Assembly (NCBI GenBank): GCA_015698045.1 | Contig: BLAL01000043.1 | Span: forward strand, 1,240,001 to 1,304,000 | Direction: 5' to 3' | Source: Rhizophagus clarus | Lineage: Eukaryota; Glomeromycota; Glomeromycetes; Glomerales; Glomeraceae | DNA: 64,000 nt | Part shown: piece by piece, positions 54,901 through 64,000 of the stretch | How the letters are laid out: every line of letters starts with the position of its first letter | How positions within the stretch are numbered: the stretch's first letter is position 1 | The notes under the pieces: model-generated | What the model was told of the DNA's origin: nothing | The model's input: the letters and a program-made list of their open reading frames with translations, nothing else | Databases searched by the model: none | Position numbers and translations under genes: made by a program

Positions 54901-56550
54901 ATGGCATGTTCAAAATTATTCTCAGGGAATTTACCAGAATTAATAAACGAAATTATGCAATATTTTCGTTATGATTGTAAAACATTACATTCATGTATAT
55001 TGGTTAATAGATTATGGTGTCATTTAGCAATTCCATTATTATGGGAAGACCCATTTACTATCAAAGTTCTTAAAAATTATAATTTTATTGATATTTATTT
55101 ACACAATTTAAATGATGATGATAAAGCAAAATTAAATGAATATGTAACTCCTAATAACTTGTTTCCTTCAAATACATTATTTAATTATCCTAGTTTTATT
55201 CAACATTTGGATACAAACAAAGTTCGTGTTTCTATTTATAATTGGATCACAGCTAATGCAACTTCAAAAAATAAATCACAACATTCTAGCTATTCCATGC
55301 AAAACACAAATTTATCATATAAACAAATGTCAGACTTTACAAAATTAATTTATAGGTTATTATTTCTAAAATTCATTAAAAATGAAGTAAATTTGCTTAG
55401 TTTTAAAATTACAATGATTATAGATGAAGATTTTGAATATTTTGATGAGATTTTTGAATTAATTTTACAAAATCCGAATTTCATTTATAATATTAAAGAT
55501 TTTATACTTGATTTTGATAATACGACTTATAACGTAACAAAATTTATAGAATTTCTCTGCTCTAATTGTAATTCAATTTCATCACTTTATTTTCTACTTC
55601 CAACATATTATGATAATTACTTGATTGAAAAAAATTTATCACAATTGATTCAATCTCAAGAAGGTCTTAAAAAGATTTCACTTGGTTATAATAAATTTCC
55701 CTTATACCATTTATTATTATCATTAAAAAATCCTAATTGTTCAAATACATTAAATACAATTATATTTTATCATGTTGATTTTAAAAATATAGTAATTTTA
55801 AGTGAAGTATTTAATCAATTGAATGTTTTAGAATCAATTCATATAGTTTATTGTCGTACTCTAGATTCTAAATTTATTCAACAAATTAATAATATTACCA
55901 AACCATTTAAATTAAGATCTTTATTTTTGAATGTATCGATAAGTGAAGAATTATTAGAATCATTGATACAAAAGTCTGGCAATTATTTAGAAAATCTTGG
56001 AATCACGAACAATGAATCACAACTTTTACTACGATTAATTATAAAATATTGCAGAAATATTAAATATTTGGGCCACACTTGGTTGGATAAACAGTATATT
56101 TACTTGTTATTTGATTTAATTCAAAATGTTACACAAAGCCTTAATTATCTTTTTATTGATTACTTCTATAATAGAAATTCTAGTTCATTTATATTACAAA
56201 ATTTAGGACAGGCTCTTCCTTTTAAATTAGAATTTTTGAATTTGTGTCTTACAATTAATACAAGTGATTTGGAGTTATTCTTAAAAAATTCTCAAACCAC
56301 TTTTATTAAAAAATTGTTACTTAGAAATAGAATGAACGAAAATGGTGATATTTTCCCATATATAAAGGAATATATTATAAAAAAGAAGAGAGTTAAGTAT
56401 TTGGCTATTAAAGAATCTTATGTTGGAAAAAGTGAAGATTTGTTTTCTCAGAAAGACAAAGTAATGGAATGTGAATTACATGATATTCAAGTTTTAAATT
56501 ATAATGATTTGTTAATTGATATTTATGATTTTATAAAAGAAACTTATTAA
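54901..56550 (+). CDS. F-box protein 5
   Basis: An intact single-exon gene of 549 aa. It starts MACSKLFSGNLPELINEI. F-box residues about 9-52 (SCILVNRLWCHLAIPLLWED). The repeat region resembles copy 1 (SGNYLENLGITNNESQLLL, IIKYCRNIKYLGHTWLD), and the C-terminus KVMECELHDIQVLNYND is conserved. Role inferred as for the other copies. Confidence 0.85.
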   Translation: MACSKLFSGNLPELINEIMQYFRYDCKTLHSCILVNRLWCHLAIPLLWEDPFTIKVLKNYNFIDIYLHNLNDDDKAKLNEYVTPNNLFPSNTLFNYPSFIQHLDTNKVRVSIYNWITANATSKNKSQHSSYSMQNTNLSYKQMSDFTKLIYRLLFLKFIKNEVNLLSFKITMIIDEDFEYFDEIFELILQNPNFIYNIKDFILDFDNTTYNVTKFIEFLCSNCNSISSLYFLLPTYYDNYLIEKNLSQLIQSQEGLKKISLGYNKFPLYHLLLSLKNPNCSNTLNTIIFYHVDFKNIVILSEVFNQLNVLESIHIVYCRTLDSKFIQQINNITKPFKLRSLFLNVSISEELLESLIQKSGNYLENLGITNNESQLLLRLIIKYCRNIKYLGHTWLDKQYIYLLFDLIQNVTQSLNYLFIDYFYNRNSSSFILQNLGQALPFKLEFLNLCLTINTSDLELFLKNSQTTFIKKLLLRNRMNENGDIFPYIKEYIIKKKRVKYLAIKESYVGKSEDLFSQKDKVMECELHDIQVLNYNDLLIDIYDFIKETY

Positions 56551-57079
56551 TTATTTTATTATTTTATTACTACAAATATTTTTATTATTTTATTACTACA
56601 AATATTTTTATTACTACAAATAAAGTCATACTATATATATATATCTTTAAAGAATAAAATTATATGAAACTGAATTATATGAAACTGAATTTAAAGGATA
56701 AATATATCATTATATTATAGTACTTATAGTACTTCCAGTTAATACTAATTCAATACATTGGTATACAATAAAAGAACGTTAATAATACGAATTATCACAT
56801 ACTAATTATCAATAAAAACATGAGAATATTTGAAATACAAATTAATGGTTATTTTACAAAAAAAAAACACCTTAATCGCACTAAGTTCACCAAAATTGGA
56901 ATATTTTCATTTCTAATCGCTAATGTGAAAGCAAGATTGGGTTATACTACTGTAGATCAGTTGTAATAATTACGATTGAAAAACTTTATATATTGGTAGT
57001 CATAAATACAAAAATATCAATTTATACATTAATCAATTCAATGAATTAATATGAAAAATAAACATAAATTACTAGGAAC
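56551..57079. other. AT-rich intergenic DNA
   Basis: No gene. Short direct repeats of TTTTATTACTACAAATA follow the F-box 5 stop codon (56555-56625). Confidence 0.55.
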
Positions 57080-57425
57080 ATGTTGTCAAAATTCGTAAAT
57101 AATTATTTGCAAAATCATATACATTAATATGATTCTTGATATTTTGAATTATGACATTATGTAATTTAAATTCATTGGCTTCTTTCAGCGAAAATAAATC
57201 TTCACCATGGTTAACTTTTGGATAGATACCTATTTTAAACCTTTTCATCCTTCATAATATGTTTCGCAAAATATCTTACTATATCTCTAAAAAAAGTTAT
57301 CAATTTTAAAAATATTTCCAAACCACTTTGAATGGGAGACTTGACAAAGGTAAATATTGCGTTGTGTCTTATTAATTTAAATTCCAGTTCAAATTCCTTG
57401 TATTAGATAATAGAATTGCTTTTCG
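57080..57425 (-). pseudogene. Decayed F-box gene, C-terminal remnant
   Basis: In shifting minus-strand frames it reads LEIFLKLITFF, then YFAKHIMKDEKV, then HGEDLFSLKEANEFKLHNVI and HINVYDFANNYL. These line up in order with the C-terminus of the five intact copies (LELFLKNSQ, YIIKKKRV, SEDLFSQKDKVMECELHDI, DIYDFIKE). It has at least one stop and one frameshift and no F-box. It is a sixth family member in advanced decay. Confidence 0.7.
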
Positions 57426-58294
57426 CTAATGATCTCATCTATGCATAGTCTGAGGAAAAGGATTTTTTCATATGACAATCTTTTAATTACGCTCAATAAT
57501 ACTGCCAGTGTATATTGGATGCACCAATATTGCGAAGGCACATCTGCAGTTATCCCGATCTGAGATTCTAGAAATTCCCATAAAATGATGTAATTTTCTA
57601 CTTTTTTCGTTTTTTCACCTTTTGTTGAATATTATTATAATATTTAACAATAAAAATTTTAAATTAACAGAATTGTATTTACTTATATATGAGATTTATT
57701 TATTAAATTTATAATTAAAAGTCAATAATAACATTTGAAAACAGTGACATAGCAGTGACATACATATAAAAATAATTCTTATTTATTTCATTTTATTTTT
57801 AATGGCGATCACAACAAAGATACAAATACTTTATGCGAAAATAAAAATCCAAAAAGTATTTAAGTAAAAACTATATCTAAAGCCACCGCAAAGGATGGGT
57901 AGACACCATTTAAAGAAAGGATCATATAAAGAACTATATAAAAAAAAACATAAAGAGACATGTTGGTGTTGAAAGGAAATGTCACCAGAAAAATAAAATT
58001 GGTTGAAGAATCACTATAAAAAATTGAGAAAATAAAAAGAAGAGAAAAAATAAGAAGAAAATTGAAATAAATCTAAACTAAAAGAAATTGATAAGACTAT
58101 TTTCGACCTGTGGCTTATCCAATGTCCTGAATGTAAAATGTTACAGGTCATGTATCTGGTGAACGCCTTAACGTCCAACAGAGTATCTGATTTCAGTGAA
58201 GAATCAAAAATTGTGATTGCAGTTGAGGTATTTGTTGGTCACATGAGGAGGGATGCATATGATGACGTCAATAAATTTTTTTATCTTATTGGTG
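57426..58294. other. Intergenic DNA
   Basis: No supported gene. 58080-58290 is less AT-rich and may be an older coding or transposon remnant, but I could not identify it. Confidence 0.4.
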
Positions 58295-58308
58295 ATGTGT
58301 AATTCAAT

Positions 58309-60224
58309 CAGTGGAGAGATTAAAAACTCTTCCTGAATTTTCATTTTTATTACTAAACCGCAGCAAAAGAAATATTTTTATTTTTTATTAGTATTTCATG
58401 CTATAAACTTATAATAAAATGACTTCAGACCCAAAAGCTTTATATTTTTGTGAAAAACTTGCCCAACTCCCAAGTGAACACCACCAAATATTTTTATCAG
58501 AGTTTGCTAATGAACTAGAAGATGTGATAAATGCAAATATCAAAGAAATTCCAGAGGGTCTCTTTGGCCAACCACAGGAAATCCAAATGTCTTTTTTTGC
58601 ACAGGCTTACAGGAACTCTTCTAACCCAGAACTTCCAGCTTTTTAAAAGATGTCCGTATATTAAGAACACTGGCCATATGATGCTCATTTATGTACCAAG
58701 TGACGTTAAGAGTGGCAGAATATGCATACTGAAGTCACTTATAAAAATACCATGGATGTCAGGACTTCTTCTATAGAACTGAAACTGACACTCTTGCTTA
58801 ATGACACCTGCACCACAGCAAGACTTCAACATATCAGAATCATCAGAAAAGCCAGATTCAATAATAGATTCAGAACTTTCTCGTATGATTACAGAGGATA
58901 TATCCAAGATATCATCCTCTTCCAGTAAGGCTTGTGTTGATTCTCCTCCTTCAGAAATAAATTCACGCAAATCACAGATGAATAAGATTATCAAGGATAA
59001 ACAAAAAGATCTGCCGAAGAGCAAATCCTCTGCAGCTAATAAGTTCCAAAGTGATGTGACAAAAAAGTCACATCCCAAGGTCATAGAGAAGTACGTCATT
59101 CTGCAACTTGCGGTCTTCTAGGATGATAAAATTAATACTATCTGGGATATTATGATTTATGACATTCCTGCCCATTGAATCAAAAAGGAGATATTTAACA
59201 ATCTTGTAGCTTGGGGTAATACTCTTAAATGTCAGTAAAGAGTCAACGCAAGTACTAAACAGTACACATACAAATAGTCTTAAACTCATTTATTAAAGTC
59301 CATTTCGACCACAACCAATGGTATTACACCCTTGGATCTGAAACTGTCTGATGGTTTCCTGGTTTGTAGACCCTAAATCAGCGCAAGCAAAGGAAAACGT
59401 TCATGGCTGTAGTTGATGGAGTCCCTGACTCTCAATCACTACTAGTACAAGACTTTAACAACCAGAATCTGTTCTTTAAGGATTTTGAGTTCAAGTCCTA
59501 CAAAATTATCAAGTATGCTGGAAAGAATAGATCAATAGCGTTTTTTGAAAATTATGATGATTTAAAGAATGCCTTAGAATCTCACTTTAATCTGGAAGGC
59601 CAAGACTTCTGATAGAATCGATTCTTCCCAGTGTGACTACCCAAACAAAAAAAAAGACTGGAAAGTCAACGTCAAGGGTATCTAAAAAAGCAGCTCAAGG
59701 TAAGAAGAAGTCTTCGAAATGATCATGCTGCAATGCTAAAGGTCAAAAAGAATCAGCTGGTTCAACCAAGGAATGTAATCGGCTTCCTCCAGTTAGCGAA
59801 CAGATGAAAGTGGTCGCTAAGTGTGTGATGGAAGTAGTTTACAAGTTGTTGAATGAGGTGTAGTTGATGGGAAATTAACTAGTTTATGCGTAGAGAATAA
59901 TAGTTAGTTTCGCTTGAACATAAATTTTGTAGGTTTTTCTTCTGGACTACTAACTCCAATTTTTCTGTTTTAGTTTAGTTTTTTTTCTTTTTTTAGTTAG
60001 TAGTGGCGTTTCCTGTTTTGATTTTTTTTTTATGTATTTATCTTAAAGGTAGTTGTTTGGTGGGCACTTTTTGAACTTGATGGAAGGGCCTGGTATTAAC
60101 ATAGAGCTTTATTGGGCTTAGCATCTACAAACTGCCTGTGTACCTAGACCACTCATAATGACGTCTTTTCACCCTTTTGTACTGTCTCTTTCATTACAAT
60201 TAAAATAAATAAATAAATAAATAA
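58309..60224 (+). mobile_element. ORF1-only non-LTR retroposon with 14-bp target duplication
   Basis: Flanked by ATGTGTAATTCAAT at 58295-58308 and 60225-60238. It ends in an (AAAT)n tail (about 60203-60224). It has a 110-bp leader, an ORF1-type coding region and a ~360-bp 3' untranslated region. There is no reverse transcriptase sequence inside. The insertion signature (long duplication, simple-repeat tail) is that of LINE target-primed integration. Confidence 0.8.
58419..59863 (+). pseudogene. LINE ORF1-like nucleic-acid-binding protein, broken
   Basis: It starts MTSDPKALYFCEKLAQLPSE. A Ser/Lys-rich middle (DISKISSSSSKACVDSPPSE) precedes an RRM-like segment, DDKINTIWDIMIYDIPAHWI-type sequence with VAWGNTLKC, seen across stops near 59121 and 59176. 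The tail NRLPPVSEQMKVVAKCVMEV ends at TAG 59863. Several stops and frameshifts are present. ORF1 proteins coat LINE RNA. The match to ORF1s of this fungal group is by memory of the WGN / YDIP pattern, not a search. Confidence 0.55.
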
Positions 60225-60238
60225 ATGTGTAATTCAAT

Positions 60239-60474
60239 TTTTCATATGTTTTTGGTCTTGAGATATGAGGTGTCAAATTTTTTTTTTGATTGCTTCACTG
60301 AGAAAAGAAAAAAAAATTTTTTAAAATAATCGTGTTGATTGTTTAGAAATAAAATATGGATGAGATTAATTAATTCTACAGGAATTTGAATTGTATATAA
60401 TTAAGTATGCAGGGCCAGAAGGAGAAAGTGGTGCAATAGGATTTCTCAAATGGTCTATATTAAACAGTGTTGAC
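60239..60474. other. Intergenic DNA
   Basis: No gene seen between the retroposon and the MITE. Confidence 0.5.
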
Positions 60475-60477
60475 CGG

Positions 60478-61127
60478 CCCTATAAAAAATAAGTGTCCGG
60501 ATAATGTCCAGAAAATGTCCGGAAAAAAATTCTAAAATATTGTCCGGAAATTCTGGACACTGTGTGTCCGGAAACTGTTCCAAAAACACTGCATTTTTGG
60601 GATATTAGGAATTTGTCCTGAAATTGTCCGGAAATGTATTTTCGTAAAATTTTGCCACAAAAGATGATCAATGGATAGATGATCATCATTATTCCTTAAC
60701 CCAAAATTTTTATATCATAAATATATAGTATTTTTGCCTGCTCTGCAATTTTAATTAGTACGACAGAAAAGGTTTTGAATGTCAGTTTTGTGCTTTTTGC
60801 ATTTTTTTACAAAATTAATTTATCCTTTTTTGGAAATAGTATCCAGAATTTGTCCTGAACTTTTTCATGTCCGGAATTTGTCTATCTGGTTTTTTTACTA
60901 TGTCCAGAATTTGTCCAGGTTTAACTGTCCAGAATTTGTCCAAAATTTTATACCGAACAAATACTGGACGAATTCAGGACAAAGTTAGGACATGTCAAAA
61001 TTTTAAGTATCAGAAGTGTTTCAGACATGTACCAAAAAAGTGGACATTTTCCGGACACATCAGATTTATTCCGGACATTTTCCAGACATTTTTGATAACA
61101 TTTTCTGGACATTTATTTTTTATAGGG
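60478..61127. mobile_element. GTCC-rich MITE with CCCTATAAAAAATAA ends (CACTA-like)
   Basis: 650 bp with inverted ends CCCTATAAAAAATAA...TTATTTTTTATAGGG. Flanks are CGG (60475-60477) and TGG (61128-61130), a possible 3-bp duplication with one transition. Many TGTCCGGAAA/TTTCCGGACA words lie in both subterminal regions, a typical CACTA feature. No coding sequence. Confidence 0.75.
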
Positions 61128-61130
61128 TGG

Positions 61131-61505
61131 CGATTAGTGAGGTGCATCAGTTTCAATCATGGTCGCAGTTGAATGTTCTATGATTAACAGTTTTAACAAT
61201 TTAATATGATCCATTAAAATGTCGATTAAAGCTGTTAAATATGTGTCTAAATAATGATTGGTGTCTTCTTATTGGATATAAGAAAGACATGGTTTACTAA
61301 TTTAATCAGGATATAAAAAAGGGTAATAATATTGGAGAATATTGCTAGTGGATTATAATGCCAATGGATTATAAGAATGTGGATAAACGAATGAAATAGC
61401 TAATTAACTTTGATAATCATTCAGATGTTGGAACGTCATAAGGATTATGATGAATCCATAAGAGGTTATATACTGTACATATGTTGCTTTCCAGTCTATA
61501 TCTCC
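61131..61505. other. Intergenic DNA
   Basis: No gene seen between the two MITEs. Confidence 0.45.
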
Positions 61506-61513
61506 ATGTAAAG

Positions 61514-61845
61514 CAGTGATGGGCAAATGACCAGGTCATTTGTCCATTTTGAGATGACCCCTAAATGACCTTTGAATGACCTAGTCATTAGGGTCATTTG
61601 TCATTTGAGTCATTTAAAATTAATGCTTTATAATTTAGGCCAGGTTTATGATTCTGACTAGAATTATGAATTTATAGTATCACATGAAAATTTTTATCCA
61701 TAAAATATTGAAATTGTATTGGTCAGAATTATGACGTAATTTTTAAATGACTAGGTCATTTGTCATTTAACGTTGAAATGACCCAAATGACACGTGACCA
61801 GTCATTTGGGTCATTTGAGGTCATTTGGGTCACTGGCCAACACTG
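61514..61845. mobile_element. hAT-type MITE with CAGTG(A/T)TGG ends
   Basis: 332 bp. The ends CAGTGATGGGCAAATGACC and the complement of GGGTCACTGGCCAACACTG form an imperfect TIR. It has a perfect 8-bp target duplication ATGTAAAG (61506-61513, 61846-61853). Subterminal AAATGAC/GTCATTT words are repeated many times. CAGTGNTGGGC ends are common in hAT elements. Confidence 0.9.
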
Positions 61846-61928
61846 ATGTAAAGTGCTAATGTAAGAGGAAAATAAGTCAAAGAAAGGGCAAATCAATTGA
61901 AAAGTTTAGCTTGTAATGGAGTGTTCAA

Positions 61929-64000
61929 TTATTTTCTAATATTACGATTGATAGGAGTGATACCATTCCATGTGATATTTACCAGTCGGTTTGATAGAAA
62001 TCTACTATTATGATCAGTTAATAGAGCATCCAGTTTAGCAAGGTTATCTGTAGCGTCTGAGCCTGAAATTTGTGCAAAGATACCAAAAGAGACTTGAGAC
62101 CAAAAATTTGATGAGTTGCAAATAGAATTGTTGCTCAATTTGCTTAAATGTTTTGGACAAAATATTGGTAAAAGGTATTGATACAGTTAGCGAAGTCTTC
62201 ACTTTTGCATTCAAAAATATGGTATATGGTTGTTAAAATGCTGAAAGCTTCAACTCTGGTGGATCTTGGATTAAAATTTATTGATGCAGAAAACTCAATA
62301 CAGTGGCTAGCGTTGTTGACCTGAATCCATCCTAGACCCAATTAAACAAGTTGAAGAACCTAAATTAAAAGCAGATCCACCAATGTAAAAAATAAATTCA
62401 GAGTAAGGTAAAAAATGTTATATATATGTCAATTAATTCTTTCAAAATAGTTAAATTACATATTAATGTATCTAAAATAAATATTTGATTACTATATAAA
62501 GTGCTGGGGTCAATATTTGATACAATAGAAGATTATTGAATAATGGGGTTAGAGACTTGTTATGGTATGACAAAACACAGGGAATAAAGATATTGAAAGG
62601 ATAATAAGAATGATGTGAACAACCAAGACAAGGTATTAGATTTTGAACTGGGTGAAGATTATACTATTGAATTTGAAAATGATATAATGTTGCGCATAAG
62701 TTAGAGAAGTATTATTAGAATTATCTCTAGTTATTGATTTCCAAAAAGAATAGTGGATGTAGGTTCATGCCAGAAATATATCCATTCTTTGGCCAAATGT
62801 TGTAATGGTCCAGAATGTTTGATTTTTTGTTGTTCTATGTCAAGATTGAACGTTAGTGTACAGTATCTTGTAATGGTTAGGTGAGACTTCTATGCTTGCA
62901 TAGCGTGAAATTATTTTCTAATAATATATCGAAATTGTTGAAATGTAGTTTTTAATTACTGACCAGGTGAGTAAGTAGTGACCATCAAGTTAATCCATGA
63001 ACATTATCCTTTATTACGTAGAGAATCTAAGTGTCTTTTTGTCAGTGTTGGAATGTAGTTGCGTATCAGAGGTTTGCCTCCTTTAGTGATTAAATTAAAA
63101 TTAGGAAAGATTACATGAATTTAAAAAGCGAGTGCATGTGGATGAATGTTATGGTATCGTAATAAGGAATGATGTCTAATGGGATGGAAGGTAACCATAA
63201 ATTATTAATTGTCGATCGGTTATAGTACGTAAGCAAGATAGGAGTGTTAAACAGGACTAATAGGAGTGAGGCTTGTTGATTATCAAAAACATGGAAAATA
63301 ACGTGATTGGACGTGTTTCGGCTAAGAAATAAATATTGTTCGTACAATTTTTTAAGGGGATCCATAATAGAGTTTGCGTATGGGTATGTAAGAATACAAA
63401 ATTGCATGAGGTATGTTAGTCTTGGAATTAATACTCTATCGATGATATATTTAATGTAATCATATGATAAAATTTCTTATGGTGTGATAAATAGAGTTGG
63501 CTATAGATTTAATTTGGTGATTGTAGATGAACGGGTCCCTAGGTCATTAATTAGGATATGTTCTCTCTTTTCACACGGGTTGAGTACAGGTGTTAAAAAG
63601 ATTGTTAATGCTAATGAAGAGATTGGACGAAAGTTATTTCTAATTAGCATTTATCTTATATTTGTCTTTATTAATTTTAATATCTGCTAGGTCATAAAAC
63701 GAGTTGGGAACATTCAATTTGTATTTTAATTGTTCTTTCAAACTACTGATCCATATGGTGTCACTCAAATAATCTATTACTGAACATGTAAGTTAATTGG
63801 AATGTTGTTAGTTTTAAAGTAAATATGTGGAATTTTTGATAGTGTGAATTTGAACGCTATATATCAAATAATTCTATTTTATTGTAAGCGTCTACCCGTA
63901 AGATATGTTTGATTACGTGCAAATGTGCAACCAATCATTTTCTTATTTTCGTTCCTTTTAAAAAAATATTAGCTTAGGATAGTGACATATATTAGCTAAT
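61929..64000 (-). pseudogene. LINE ORF2 relic: reverse transcriptase C-terminus and RNase H
   Basis: Read on the minus strand from the right edge: YKLNVPNSFYDLADIKINKD (about 63720), then IIDRVLIPRLTYLMQFCILT (about 63430), MDPLKKLYEQYLFLSRNTS, the IPCLGCSHHSYY Cys/His patch (about 62620), and an RNase H-like start GLGWIQVNNASHCIEF (62341) with PRSTRVEAF. Frames shift and stops occur repeatedly, so it is old. The N-terminal endonuclease and the catalytic RT motifs would lie beyond position 64000. It is on the opposite strand from the ORF1 retroposon and so is a separate insertion. Confidence 0.65.

Overview
The window is AT-rich eukaryotic DNA with short GT-AG introns. It looks like nuclear DNA of an arbuscular mycorrhizal fungus, close to Rhizophagus (Glomeromycotina). 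That assignment is an inference from three things seen together: Crinkler-type (CRN) proteins with the LWKV N-terminal module, a run of related F-box genes, and a dense load of old transposons. No database search was possible.

Region 1 (1-25,200) is one CRN gene broken into about 25 kb. Its 5' exons are tandemly duplicated with a 691-bp period. The third copy is split inside an intron by a 16.8-kb Polinton-like DNA transposon (1967-18,773, with ~560-bp terminal inverted repeats and a TCATT target duplication). The CRN C-terminal exon is split again by a KDZ/CACTA-like transposon (19,713-23,437) and by a CCCTA-ended MITE (23,454-24,765). Reading across the two exon insertions restores the CRN frame, except for one base at the first and a later frameshift.

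The Polinton-like element is the most interesting object here. It has the expected DNA-virus-like replication and packaging genes: SF3/D5-like helicase, family B polymerase fused to an apparent OTU-like domain, A32-type ATPase, chromodomain integrase, zinc-ribbon protein and an NPxTGR-motif protein. I see no recognisable jelly-roll capsid gene or adenain-type protease. Instead there are two retrotransposon-type Gag proteins and an aspartic (retropepsin-like) protease. Most genes are broken, largely by in-frame stops that one C-to-T change from CGA, CAA or CAG would explain. The element itself carries a hAT-type MITE and a CCCTA MITE.

Region 2 (25,200-58,300) is gene-poor AT-rich DNA holding five full-length F-box genes (30.9, 38.0, 42.9 minus strand, 48.5 and 54.9 kb) and a decayed sixth (57.1-57.4 kb, minus). 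Three of them share an upstream block with a TGACGTAA motif 51-60 bp before the ATG. Between them lie a second CRN pseudogene (35.4 kb), an OTU fragment (28 kb), further MITEs, two Helitron-like 3' ends, a 20-bp minisatellite in a kilobase of polypurine, and a facing polypyrimidine tract.

Region 3 (58,300-64,000) is retroposon and MITE debris. It holds an ORF1-only non-LTR element with a 14-bp target duplication and an AAAT tail, a GTCC-rich CCCTA MITE, a CAGTG-ended hAT MITE with a perfect 8-bp duplication, and a minus-strand LINE ORF2 relic (reverse transcriptase C-terminus plus RNase H) that runs off the right edge.
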